Shown piece by piece: positions 44,151 to 50,566 of a stretch of 57,136 nucleotides of DNA. The notes under the pieces were generated by a model. It was not told where the DNA came from. It did no database searches and saw only the letters and a list, made by a program, of their open reading frames with translations. Position 1 is the first letter of the stretch; the number at the start of each line of letters is the position of its first letter. Where the stretch lies: contig JAKFWA010000018.1 of assembly GCA_021732995.1 (NCBI GenBank), forward strand, positions 1 to 57,136. Reading direction: 5' to 3'. Origin of the DNA: Planctomycetaceae bacterium (GTDB lineage Bacteria; Planctomycetota; Planctomycetia; Planctomycetales; Planctomycetaceae). The position numbers were made by a program, and so were the translations under genes.

Positions 44151-44201
44151 TTGGTTGCCGTGCGTCGTTGTTAGTCGCTGATTGCTCCGCGATCAAAGCG
44201 T

Positions 44202-44283
44202 CCTCAAATGGGACGGATGTGACCACTGGGACGAATAACGTTCATCAGTCCCACAAGTCCCATCTGTCCCATCAGTCCCATCA
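44202..44283. repeat. Nonamer palindrome, copy 11
   Basis: Left CTCAAATGGGACGGATGTGA then CCACTGGGACGAATAACG; right CATCAGTCC, CACAAGTCC, CATCTGTCC, CATCAGTCC, CATC. Between the tape measure start and the end of the frameshifted chaperone frame (44287). Confidence 0.88.
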
Positions 44284-44286
44284 CTG

Positions 44287-45095
44287 TCAGCCCAAACCCT
44301 CCCCCATCCACACATCAAACCACGTGGGTTCGTAACCGGCCGGAGCCAGTCCTTTGAGCCATCTCCACGTCAGCGAACTGCGGTGATCCAGCAGCACGTG
44401 GGCGCCGTCTAGACCGTTTTTTTTTGACGGCGTTCGATCGCAGCGGTGATCCGCTGCAGGTCCAGCAACTGCATCACCACGTTCACCCAGTTCTCGTCGC
44501 TGAACAGAGGGAACCACGGCAGCAGAGGACGGCACAGCCGATAGTTGATGCTCAAGGATGCCACCAGAAACGGTTCCACATCCGCGAACGTGAATTGCCG
44601 GTCGTCGTCGATCGCTGCCAGCACCTTCTGCATCGTCGACGTCGACAGGTCGTACAACCACTGCCAGCCCTGTTTCAGTTGCCGCTCCCAGTTGCCGGTC
44701 TGGCGATCGATCACCAGACGGTGAGGCAACTGGCTGACCACTGGCAGCAGCCAGTTGTGGCCGTCGTCCAGAGTGATCTCAAAGCCCAGATATCCCTTGC
44801 TGCGGCTGATGTCCGCCGGCGTGCACGGTTCGATCGCATTACGACCGAACCAGAAGGCGTCGGTCTGACGTGTTGCCGGATCGAAGCCACTGGCTTCCCA
44901 GATCCAGGCCGGATCTGATGCCGGAACAGGATTACCCCAGCTCACCATCAGACCGGGCAGGTTCTCAGGACCATTCGCCACATCACTGAAATTCGGCTTG
45001 CGGTCTTCATCGCGCAGCAACGCCCCCAGCCCCGCATCGTGCAGGTGCTGCGGATTGGCTGCGAACTTGTGGGGAATGAAAAGCTGATAGTGCAT
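44287..45095 (-). CDS. Frameshifted tail assembly chaperone (GT-like product)
   Basis: Product of -1 frameshifting at 44417-44425. The first 226 or so residues are those of the shorter G-like protein; after the slip the ribosome reads 'NGLDGAHVLLDHRSSL' and then 'TWRWLKGLAPAGYEPTWFDVWMGEGLG' to a stop at 44287, about 46 extra residues and about 269 in total. The extension is rich in Trp and looks like real protein, while the same frame upstream of the slip site does not. In lambda and many long-tailed phages the G/GT pair coats the tape measure during tail assembly in a fixed ratio set by frameshifting; position directly before the tape measure supports this. Confidence 0.75.
44409..45095 (-). 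CDS. Tail assembly chaperone (G-like product)
   Basis: About 228 aa from MHYQLFIPHKF; a start further upstream would translate a nonamer repeat as 'NGTDGTCGTDDRN'. The protein is soluble with 'SRSKGYLGFEITLDDGHNWLLPVVSQLPHRLVIDRQTGNWERQLKQGWQWLYDL' in the middle and ends 'RQKKTV' just after a run of nine A on the coding strand. It is the zero-frame product of the G/GT pair. Sequence family not otherwise recognised; the role is assigned from the slip site and gene order. Confidence 0.75.
   Translation of the reverse strand: MHYQLFIPHKFAANPQHLHDAGLGALLRDEDRKPNFSDVANGPENLPGLMVSWGNPVPASDPAWIWEASGFDPATRQTDAFWFGRNAIEPCTPADISRSKGYLGFEITLDDGHNWLLPVVSQLPHRLVIDRQTGNWERQLKQGWQWLYDLSTSTMQKVLAAIDDDRQFTFADVEPFLVASLSINYRLCRPLLPWFPLFSDENWVNVVMQLLDLQRITAAIERRQKKTV
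44417..44425 (-). promoter_or_regulatory. Programmed -1 frameshift site (run of nine A)
   Basis: On the coding strand CAA AAA AAA ACG GTC TAG ends the zero frame two codons after the slippery A-run (A AAA AAA). A slip back by one base gives AAC GGT CTA GAC and opens 46 more codons. Such homopolymeric heptamers are known -1 slip sites. Confidence 0.75.
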
Positions 45096-45126
45096 GCTGG
45101 TTGAATGGTTGGTTGCTGCCTGAATC

Positions 45127-45197
45127 TCAGGGGACCTATGGGACAGATGGGACGAATGATTTCTGTCATCGGTCCCACAGGTCCCATCAGTCCCATT
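45127..45197. repeat. Nonamer palindrome, copy 12
   Basis: Left CTCAGGGGACCTATGGGACA then GATGGGACGAATGA; right CATCGGTCC, CACAGGTCC, CATCAGTCC, CATT. Intergenic. Confidence 0.92.
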
Positions 45198-45215
45198 CCC
45201 ACCGGGCACCCGATG

Positions 45216-46157
45216 CTAACTCGGGTACACAATCTCCACGTCGACACCGACGGTCAGTTGGCCCTTGCCGGTGATCTTGTACCGCTGAGTCGCCTTGTTC
45301 TTGTTCCGCACCGGGATGCTCTGCACGGTCACGCCGCCGCCGCTGGCCAGCGACAGGCTGACGTGTTCGGCTTCGTCGTCGGGATAACTGCGGCCACCAG
45401 CGAACACTCGCCGCAGGTAGACCGTCGCGGCGTCCAGAGCCTGCATGCTGAAGGCGTTCGTCCCGTTGCTCAGATGCAGGTTGTTGCCTTCGATCTCGAT
45501 GGATGGTTCCCGCTTGATGATGTAGATCACCCGCGCCGCGTGATCGCCATCGACCGGCACACGTTCAATCTCAATGCCCGTCTTAACGCTGATCGATGTC
45601 GCACCCACAACCTGGGCTTCCGTCGCGGCGATCGTCAGCAACACCGGCCCGTTGCGGTACGCTCCGGGGAACGACACGCTGCCGGTGATGTTCGCGTCCA
45701 CCACGCCGTTGAACACCTTGCCGTTGGCGGCGTCCAGCAGAGCGTGATAGGTCAGCATCACCTGCGCCGCTTCACGGTCGTCCTGTTCGGCCGAGATCTC
45801 ATCGACCAACAACAGGCCCTTCGTCGAATCCAGCCGGAAGCCGGTACCGCCGGAAATGCCATTCAGCGAACCGACCGTCTGCCGCTGATACTGCAGCTTG
45901 GCCAGAGTGGCCACGGACAGACCGGTCAGCAGGGACACTCCGGACAGCACGCTGCGAATGTCCGGCGTCTTGATGCTGGCCTGCGGTTCTTCCTTGACCT
46001 GCGCGACGAAGTTCGGATCCAGCGAACCGGACGCGTGGAACACGAAGTCCTCGGCCTTGCCTTCCGGAGTAACCTCGGACACATGCGGCAACGTCACGGC
46101 GTCGAACACGCACGGATACGTCCGAAAAACCTGAATCTCTGCGAGTGAACTAGCCAT
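45216..46157 (-). CDS. Major tail tube protein candidate
   Basis: About 313 aa. Abundant small residues and beta strands, no membrane segment: 'AEIQVFRTYPCVFDAVTLPHVSEVTPEGKAEDFVFHASGSLDPNFVAQVKEEP' at the start, and a central 'FNGVVDANITGSVSFPGAYRNGPVLLTIAATEAQVV'. The gene lies one place before the tail chaperones and two before the tape measure, exactly where the major tail protein (lambda V) sits. The assignment is mainly positional. Confidence 0.62.
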   Translation of the reverse strand: MASSLAEIQVFRTYPCVFDAVTLPHVSEVTPEGKAEDFVFHASGSLDPNFVAQVKEEPQASIKTPDIRSVLSGVSLLTGLSVATLAKLQYQRQTVGSLNGISGGTGFRLDSTKGLLLVDEISAEQDDREAAQVMLTYHALLDAANGKVFNGVVDANITGSVSFPGAYRNGPVLLTIAATEAQVVGATSISVKTGIEIERVPVDGDHAARVIYIIKREPSIEIEGNNLHLSNGTNAFSMQALDAATVYLRRVFAGGRSYPDDEAEHVSLSLASGGGVTVQSIPVRNKNKATQRYKITGKGQLTVGVDVEIVYPS

Positions 46158-46202
46158 AGTTGGCTCCGGTGTTGGTTAGGTGCTGTTGGTTGTTAACTGC
46201 TT

Positions 46203-46274
46203 CTCAGGGGACCTATGGGACAGATGTGACCAATGATTTTTGTCATTGGTCCCACAGGTCCCATCCGTCCCATT
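46203..46274. repeat. Nonamer palindrome, copy 13
   Basis: Left CTCAGGGGACCTATGGGACA then GATGTGACCAATGA; loop TTTTTGT; right CATTGGTCC, CACAGGTCC, CATCCGTCC, CATT. Between two minus-strand tail genes. Confidence 0.92.
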
Positions 46275-46283
46275 CCGCACGCC

Positions 46284-46808
46284 CTATCGAATTGTGACCC
46301 GCCGCCGCTTCGCGGCCTGACGATCGATCGCGGCGACGTACTCATCCCGAGTCACGTTCGCCAGGTGTTTCTTTTCGAACTCGGCAATCACTTCGACCTC
46401 GGCGACGATGCGTTCGACGTTCTTGCGAGCCGCTGTCAGCACCAGGTTCTTGCGATTAAGCCGAGTAGACCCAGCAATCGGCACACGAGCCCGCAGACGC
46501 CAGAACGTGGCTTGTGAAGTGACTTTTCCGGTCGTCTCGACCATGTCCCGCGTCGCGCCCGTGAACACCAGCGGCGGCAGGCCCTGTTGACGCTTGAACT
46601 GTTCGTAAGACATCCCACCCCACCGGGACCGGCGAGGCTTGTAGCCGTACCGTTTATCCGCACCCGGTTGAAAGTGCTTCGGGATGTACTGTTCGTCCTC
46701 GTATTCGCCCGCCTTTTGATTGGCGGTCTTGATCGCCGAGCGTGACGCACGGGGTAGCTCCTTCGGATCGTGAGTAAACAGCAGTTCGAAACTGATGGGT
46801 CCGGCCAT
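46284..46808 (-). CDS. Phage tail completion-like protein
   Basis: About 174 aa, basic. 'MAGPISFELLFTHDPKELPRASRSAIKTANQKAGEYEDEQYIPKHF' and 'RARVPIAGSTRLNRKNLVLTAARKNVERIVAEVEVIAEFEKKHL' recall the minor tail or neck proteins (lambda Z / HK97 gp10 group) that join tail to head. No strict motif proves it. It lies 1 bp after the preceding gene's stop, consistent with coupled expression. Confidence 0.55.
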   Translation of the reverse strand: MAGPISFELLFTHDPKELPRASRSAIKTANQKAGEYEDEQYIPKHFQPGADKRYGYKPRRSRWGGMSYEQFKRQQGLPPLVFTGATRDMVETTGKVTSQATFWRLRARVPIAGSTRLNRKNLVLTAARKNVERIVAEVEVIAEFEKKHLANVTRDEYVAAIDRQAAKRRRVTIR

Positions 46809-46809
46809 G

Positions 46810-47355
46810 TCACTGCCCCCATCTCAAGAGCAGATCCGTGATCGACGCGGTGCGTTCGTTGTGCTCATCGTCCGCGACTTCCAGCTTGGCCCGGTCGTGA
46901 TCTCGAGTCGGCAGCGTCTTCCGGAATCCGGTCAGGTTCCAGAACGTCTCACCGCCACCATCGGGGATGACACTGCGCGCCAGACTGAGCATCTCCTGAA
47001 CGATCAGGCCGGGCGTGTTGAGTCGCAGCAGCGTGCGTTCCTTGTCCGTCAGATCGCTTTCATCCTCAGGCACCAGAAAAACCAGTTGCAGGCTGAGCCA
47101 CCCGCGATGCAGTTCGTCGAACTGCTGTTCCAGCAGCACCAGGCGTTCCTCTTCCGGCACTTCACCGATCAGCGCAAACGGCGGCTGCAGAACGTTGTCC
47201 TCATTCGCCAGCGAATTCACGTCGTAGTGAATGAACTCGCGAGCCGCCTCGGCAGTATCCACACCGACAGCCGCTTGAAACGCCGCGCTGTGAGCCAGCA
47301 GCGTTTCGCAATCAGCAAACGGTATTGAAAGGCAGCCCTGGGCGGTGATGGTCAT
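46810..47355 (-). CDS. Phage neck or tail terminator-like protein
   Basis: About 181 aa, acidic, soluble: 'DCETLLAHSAAFQAAVGVDTAEAAREFIHYDVNSL' and 'EERLVLLEQQFDELHRGWLSLQLVFLVPED', then 'GGGETFWNLTGFRKTLPTRDHDRAKLEVADDE'. It lies between the head-tail genes and the tail tube in an order that fits the tail terminator (lambda U) position. Sequence does not confirm a family. Confidence 0.6.
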   Translation of the reverse strand: MTITAQGCLSIPFADCETLLAHSAAFQAAVGVDTAEAAREFIHYDVNSLANEDNVLQPPFALIGEVPEEERLVLLEQQFDELHRGWLSLQLVFLVPEDESDLTDKERTLLRLNTPGLIVQEMLSLARSVIPDGGGETFWNLTGFRKTLPTRDHDRAKLEVADDEHNERTASITDLLLRWGQ

Positions 47356-47382
47356 GTTTTGTTCTTGGGTGGATCACTGGTT

Positions 47383-47462
47383 CTCAGGGGACCTATGGGA
47401 CGCAGGGGACCAATGATCTTTTCATCGGTCCCACTGGTCCCATCTTTCTCATTGGTCCCATC
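47383..47462. repeat. Nonamer palindrome, copy 14
   Basis: Left CTCAGGGGACCTATGGGACG then CAGGGGACCAATGA; right CATCGGTCC, CACTGGTCC, CATCTTTCT, CATTGGTCC, CATC. The third right unit is degenerate. Confidence 0.88.
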
Positions 47463-47754
47463 AAGTCTTTTTCGCCAGAGCGACCTTCAGTTCGCCCAGC
47501 CATGCCGCGTCGCCGGTGACTGTGCGTTCGATGCCGCCCTTGAGCTTCAGCAACAGGCCGGTCAGAGCCTTCGTCTGCGGGTCGGTCACTTCCGTGACAG
47601 CCTCCACCGATTTCGGGTTGATGCCCACGCCCGGAGCAATCTCGACGGTCGGTGTCGGCTTGCGGACTGGCTTCGTCGGTTCCGGCTTCAGCGCTGCGGC
47701 CGGCTTATCCGCCGGCGGCGGTGTCGGTGTTGTCGTGGTTGTCGGGTCGCTCAT
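47461..47754 (-). CDS. Small Pro/Lys-rich phage protein
   Basis: About 97 aa. A Thr/Pro/Lys-rich, probably unstructured N-terminus (1-45) precedes a short helical domain ('SVEAVTEVTDPQTKALTGLLLKLKGGIERTVTGDAAWLGELKVAL'). Its stop lies at the edge of nonamer copy 14. Function unknown; head or neck gene by location. Confidence 0.6.
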   Translation of the reverse strand: MSDPTTTTTPTPPPADKPAAALKPEPTKPVRKPTPTVEIAPGVGINPKSVEAVTEVTDPQTKALTGLLLKLKGGIERTVTGDAAWLGELKVALAKKT

Positions 47755-47760
47755 CGGAAA

Positions 47761-48129
47761 TCATCCTCGAGGTAATGGCACGTGCCGGACGTTGCCCGTG
47801 CGTTGCACACGCTGCATCAGGTAGTGCCGGGAAATGTTCTTGCCAGCCTGGATCAAGCGTCTGACGTGCCACGTCTCACCGTCGATGGTGGCTGTTGATT
47901 CCTGTTCGTTCAGCGGCGTCGCCCACGGCACAATCAGGACTCCGACCTCGTCGGTATGAGCCCCCTGCACATCAATCACCCGGTCTGCAATCCCCTGCTG
48001 CCAACGGCAGACAACGTCCGCCGCGGCAGCGTCTCTGGTCACCTTGATCGACACCGCCACCGCGCCGTGATCGACGTTGAACGTCATCGCGGCCGCGTGA
48101 GTAGCGAACTGTTCGGCGAGAGTGGGCAT
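47761..48129 (-). CDS. Phage head-tail connector-like protein
   Basis: About 122 aa. 'TLAEQFATHAAAMTFNVDHGAVAVSIKVTRDAAAADVV' and 'EQESTATIDGETWHVRRLIQAGKNISRHYLMQRVQR' have the size and layout of small head-tail joining proteins (lambda FII/Z neighbourhood). It lies 6 bp before the 97-aa gene. Assignment is by size, composition and position. Confidence 0.55.
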   Translation of the reverse strand: MPTLAEQFATHAAAMTFNVDHGAVAVSIKVTRDAAAADVVCRWQQGIADRVIDVQGAHTDEVGVLIVPWATPLNEQESTATIDGETWHVRRLIQAGKNISRHYLMQRVQRTGNVRHVPLPRG

Positions 48130-48152
48130 GGCGGTTGAATCGTGACCGGCAT

Positions 48153-48221
48153 CAATGGGACTCAGGGGACCAATGAGACCAATGGGTTTTCATTCGTCCC
48201 ACAGGTCCCATCAGTCCCATT
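48153..48221. repeat. Nonamer palindrome, copy 15
   Basis: Left AATGGGACTCAGGGGACCAA then TGAGACCAATGG; loop GTTTT; right CATTCGTCC, CACAGGTCC, CATCAGTCC, CATT. Confidence 0.85.
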
Positions 48222-48231
48222 CCAACCGGGC

Positions 48232-48921
48232 CTAGCCCTTCTTCTTGTAGTGCACTCGCAGCCGGTGAATGGCCAGCGTCTTGGCCGAGGTGCCGCTGGA
48301 CTTCTGGATCTGGGCGAACACCTGCAGGCCGCCGCTGTAGTTGCTCAGATCCATGTGAGCCCCCGGGTCGACTCGCCGCAGGTTGCCGCGTGCGTCATCG
48401 ATCGCCGCCTGAACGCTGGCCTTGCCGCCCAGTGAGTTCACACCGACCCGGCTTTGCAGACCATCGCGGAAGTTCAGCACGAACTTGGTCACCGTCGCGG
48501 CGACGATGGACACATTCAGCGCCTTGGACAGATCGTTGGTGCCGTCGTCCGATTCCAGCAGCACGGCCAGCGTTGGAGTGGCGTTGCCGTCGATGCGGAA
48601 GAAGATGCCTTCCGCGATCGAGTTCAAGTTGTCGTGACGGGCCGAGATCGCACCGAAGGCGACAGATTCATTCGCCGCCAGAGCGGCACTGACCGCCGCC
48701 CAGATCTCGACCTTGTCGATATCGTCGATGTCGAAGGGCAGTTTGTCGCCCATGTAGAGGCACACGTTCTGAGCTTCGTTGGTGGCTTCCAGAGCCAGCG
48801 TGATTTTGCCGCCGCCCATCGTGGCAGTCGCGCTGCCGTCAATGGTCGTGGCGAGGTCGGGATGCAACGCCGCCCCGACGAAGTTTTCTTCCCATACGAT
48901 GGGTTGGAGATCAGCAGACAT
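48232..48921 (-). CDS. Phage head-associated (decoration-like) protein
   Basis: About 229 aa from MSADLQPIVWEENF; a start further upstream would translate the GGTGGGACC palindrome. Beta-rich sequence with 'DLATTIDGSATATMGGGKITLALEATNEAQNVCLYMGDKLPFDIDDIDKVEIWAAV' and 'NSIAEGIFFRIDGNATPTLAVLLESDDGTND'. It follows the capsid gene in the operon, the usual place of a head decoration or head accessory protein. No named family recognised. Confidence 0.62.
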   Translation of the reverse strand: MSADLQPIVWEENFVGAALHPDLATTIDGSATATMGGGKITLALEATNEAQNVCLYMGDKLPFDIDDIDKVEIWAAVSAALAANESVAFGAISARHDNLNSIAEGIFFRIDGNATPTLAVLLESDDGTNDLSKALNVSIVAATVTKFVLNFRDGLQSRVGVNSLGGKASVQAAIDDARGNLRRVDPGAHMDLSNYSGGLQVFAQIQKSSGTSAKTLAIHRLRVHYKKKG

Positions 48922-48957
48922 ATTCGTAATCCCAATGAATGATGGAAGTGATCGAAA

Positions 48958-48989
48958 GTAGGGTGGGACCAGCGAAGCGCCGGCCCACC
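48958..48989. repeat. GGTGGGACC palindrome, copy B
   Basis: GTAGGGTGGGACCAGCG, AAG, CGCCGGCCCACC. Almost identical to the copy at 39306. It lies between the capsid stop and the next start. Confidence 0.65.
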
Positions 48990-49027
48990 TCACACAGAAA
49001 GCGTTCTGATCGCCGAGCGATCAGCGA

Positions 49028-50566
49028 CTAATAGGTCGGGCTTTGCACCACGGCCTGATACTGGTAAGCGGCAGCACCGACGGTGCCATTCACGGCGAAC
49101 TCGCGACTGCGGTTCTCGTTGTTGAACCAGAAGCGGCGTTTCAAATCTTCCTGACCGCGCAGGAAGGTGTAGATCACTGCCGCCATCTTCATCTTGTCAC
49201 AGAACGCGTACCACTTGAGCGTGGAGTTATCATCCAGCAGCGGATCGTCCTTGTACGCCAGAGTGCCACGGAACGTGTTCACGCTGGTGTCCGCGCTGGG
49301 ATAAACCGCCACGCCGGACTTGAGGTACTGCTCGGCGGTTTCCAGCTCAGCCGTGGGTACCAGCAGGCGCTTCGGCTTCAGCCGCAGCTTGCTCTTGCCG
49401 CCGACGTCCATCTGTGCGGACATCTTCACCCGGACAGCCGCCAGAGTCGTCTGACTCACATGGCCACCCGTGCCGATGATGTTGCTGTGGCTCGCGTGCA
49501 CCAGGGCCACGCCGTCCGAGCACTTGCCGGTCAGCAACTGATCCAGGCAGAGTCGGTTCTTCGTTTCTTCCCAACTGAGCATGAACTTCGCGGGCGATTC
49601 CAGGAACACGCCCAACTGGTCATTGATCAGGATGCGAGGAGTCAGGACAACCTTGTTGCCGTACTCTTCGACTTTGATCCATGACGCCAGTTCGGCGAAC
49701 TTGCGTTCCGTCTCGGGATCACCGTCTTCGATCAGATCCAGTTCACCAAAGAAGCCGGTATCAAGCAGCATCTTCGGGTTGAAGTCCTGCACCGAATCAA
49801 CCTGCTTGGCGTAGAAGTCGTACGACATATCCGCGTCGACGGTGGTTTGATCCAGCGTCTTCGCGATCACCGCGGACAGGATGTTCGGGAAGTTCGCCGG
49901 GCTGATCGTGGTCGAGTTCTGACTCAGACGGCAGTTGAACTCCCGTCCGTCGCCCTTGACCATCTCGACCGCCACATCCTCGCTATCCATCGCAAAGACG
50001 TCGCGACCGCGCGACATGCTCAGCAACTGCCGCCCGATGTCGATGGGGTGCATGGACGCGACCGCTCGGGCTTCCTGAGTGGCATTCGCCTTGATCGGCT
50101 TCTGTTCGCCGTCGAGTCCCGCGTTCAGTTTCAGGATCAGGCCATCCACCGCAGCGCTGTAGAACTTGTCGTGCTCGCTTTCCGTGGTGGTGATTGTGAC
50201 GGGCTTCGTCTTGTCCAGTTGAGAGGCCTCGAACTGTTTGCGAGCGGCAGCCGGGGTCATGTTCGGATCACTGACAGCAGCGTCGATGTCTTCCATCGAC
50301 ACCTTCAGCAACCGCCCGGCAGCCATGATCTCGGACACCCGAGTTCGCTCGGCGGCCACATCGCTGGCATTCGTTTCCGTCTTCAGGACGTCAGCCTTCA
50401 GCGTGATCCGTTCTTCCTGACCAAGCAGTTGCAGGGCAGCCGCTTTGGGGTCCTCGGGGACCTTGCCGCGGAAGTAGCCTTTCAACGCTGCCTGACAGAG
50501 GTCGTCAGACGCATCCGCAGCGACCAGACCGGCGGCAATGACCGCCTGTTTCAAAAGGGGATTCAT
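49028..50566 (-). CDS. Nested scaffold-capsid product from an internal start
   Basis: ATG 50566 (MNPLLKQAV, residue 370 of the fusion) is preceded by a strong ribosome site (CAGGAGAGC, spacing about 4-7). Translation from here would yield about 512 aa of scaffold-like region plus capsid without the protease. This parallels lambda C/Nu3, where an internal start makes the scaffold. It would let the phage make many capsid subunits per protease. Confidence 0.6.
   Translation of the reverse strand: MNPLLKQAVIAAGLVAADASDDLCQAALKGYFRGKVPEDPKAAALQLLGQEERITLKADVLKTETNASDVAAERTRVSEIMAAGRLLKVSMEDIDAAVSDPNMTPAAARKQFEASQLDKTKPVTITTTESEHDKFYSAAVDGLILKLNAGLDGEQKPIKANATQEARAVASMHPIDIGRQLLSMSRGRDVFAMDSEDVAVEMVKGDGREFNCRLSQNSTTISPANFPNILSAVIAKTLDQTTVDADMSYDFYAKQVDSVQDFNPKMLLDTGFFGELDLIEDGDPETERKFAELASWIKVEEYGNKVVLTPRILINDQLGVFLESPAKFMLSWEETKNRLCLDQLLTGKCSDGVALVHASHSNIIGTGGHVSQTTLAAVRVKMSAQMDVGGKSKLRLKPKRLLVPTAELETAEQYLKSGVAVYPSADTSVNTFRGTLAYKDDPLLDDNSTLKWYAFCDKMKMAAVIYTFLRGQEDLKRRFWFNNENRSREFAVNGTVGAAAYQYQAVVQSPTY

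Noticed and set aside
45105-46148. 347-aa plus-strand open frame
   Set aside because: Antisense shadow of the tail tube candidate that begins inside a nonamer repeat.
23705-48221. Nonamer palindromes as ordinary Rho-independent terminators
   Set aside because: Most lack a T-run after the stem on either strand, spacers between cores mismatch, and copies occur inside genes; termination remains possible for a few (such as 26557) but does not explain the family.
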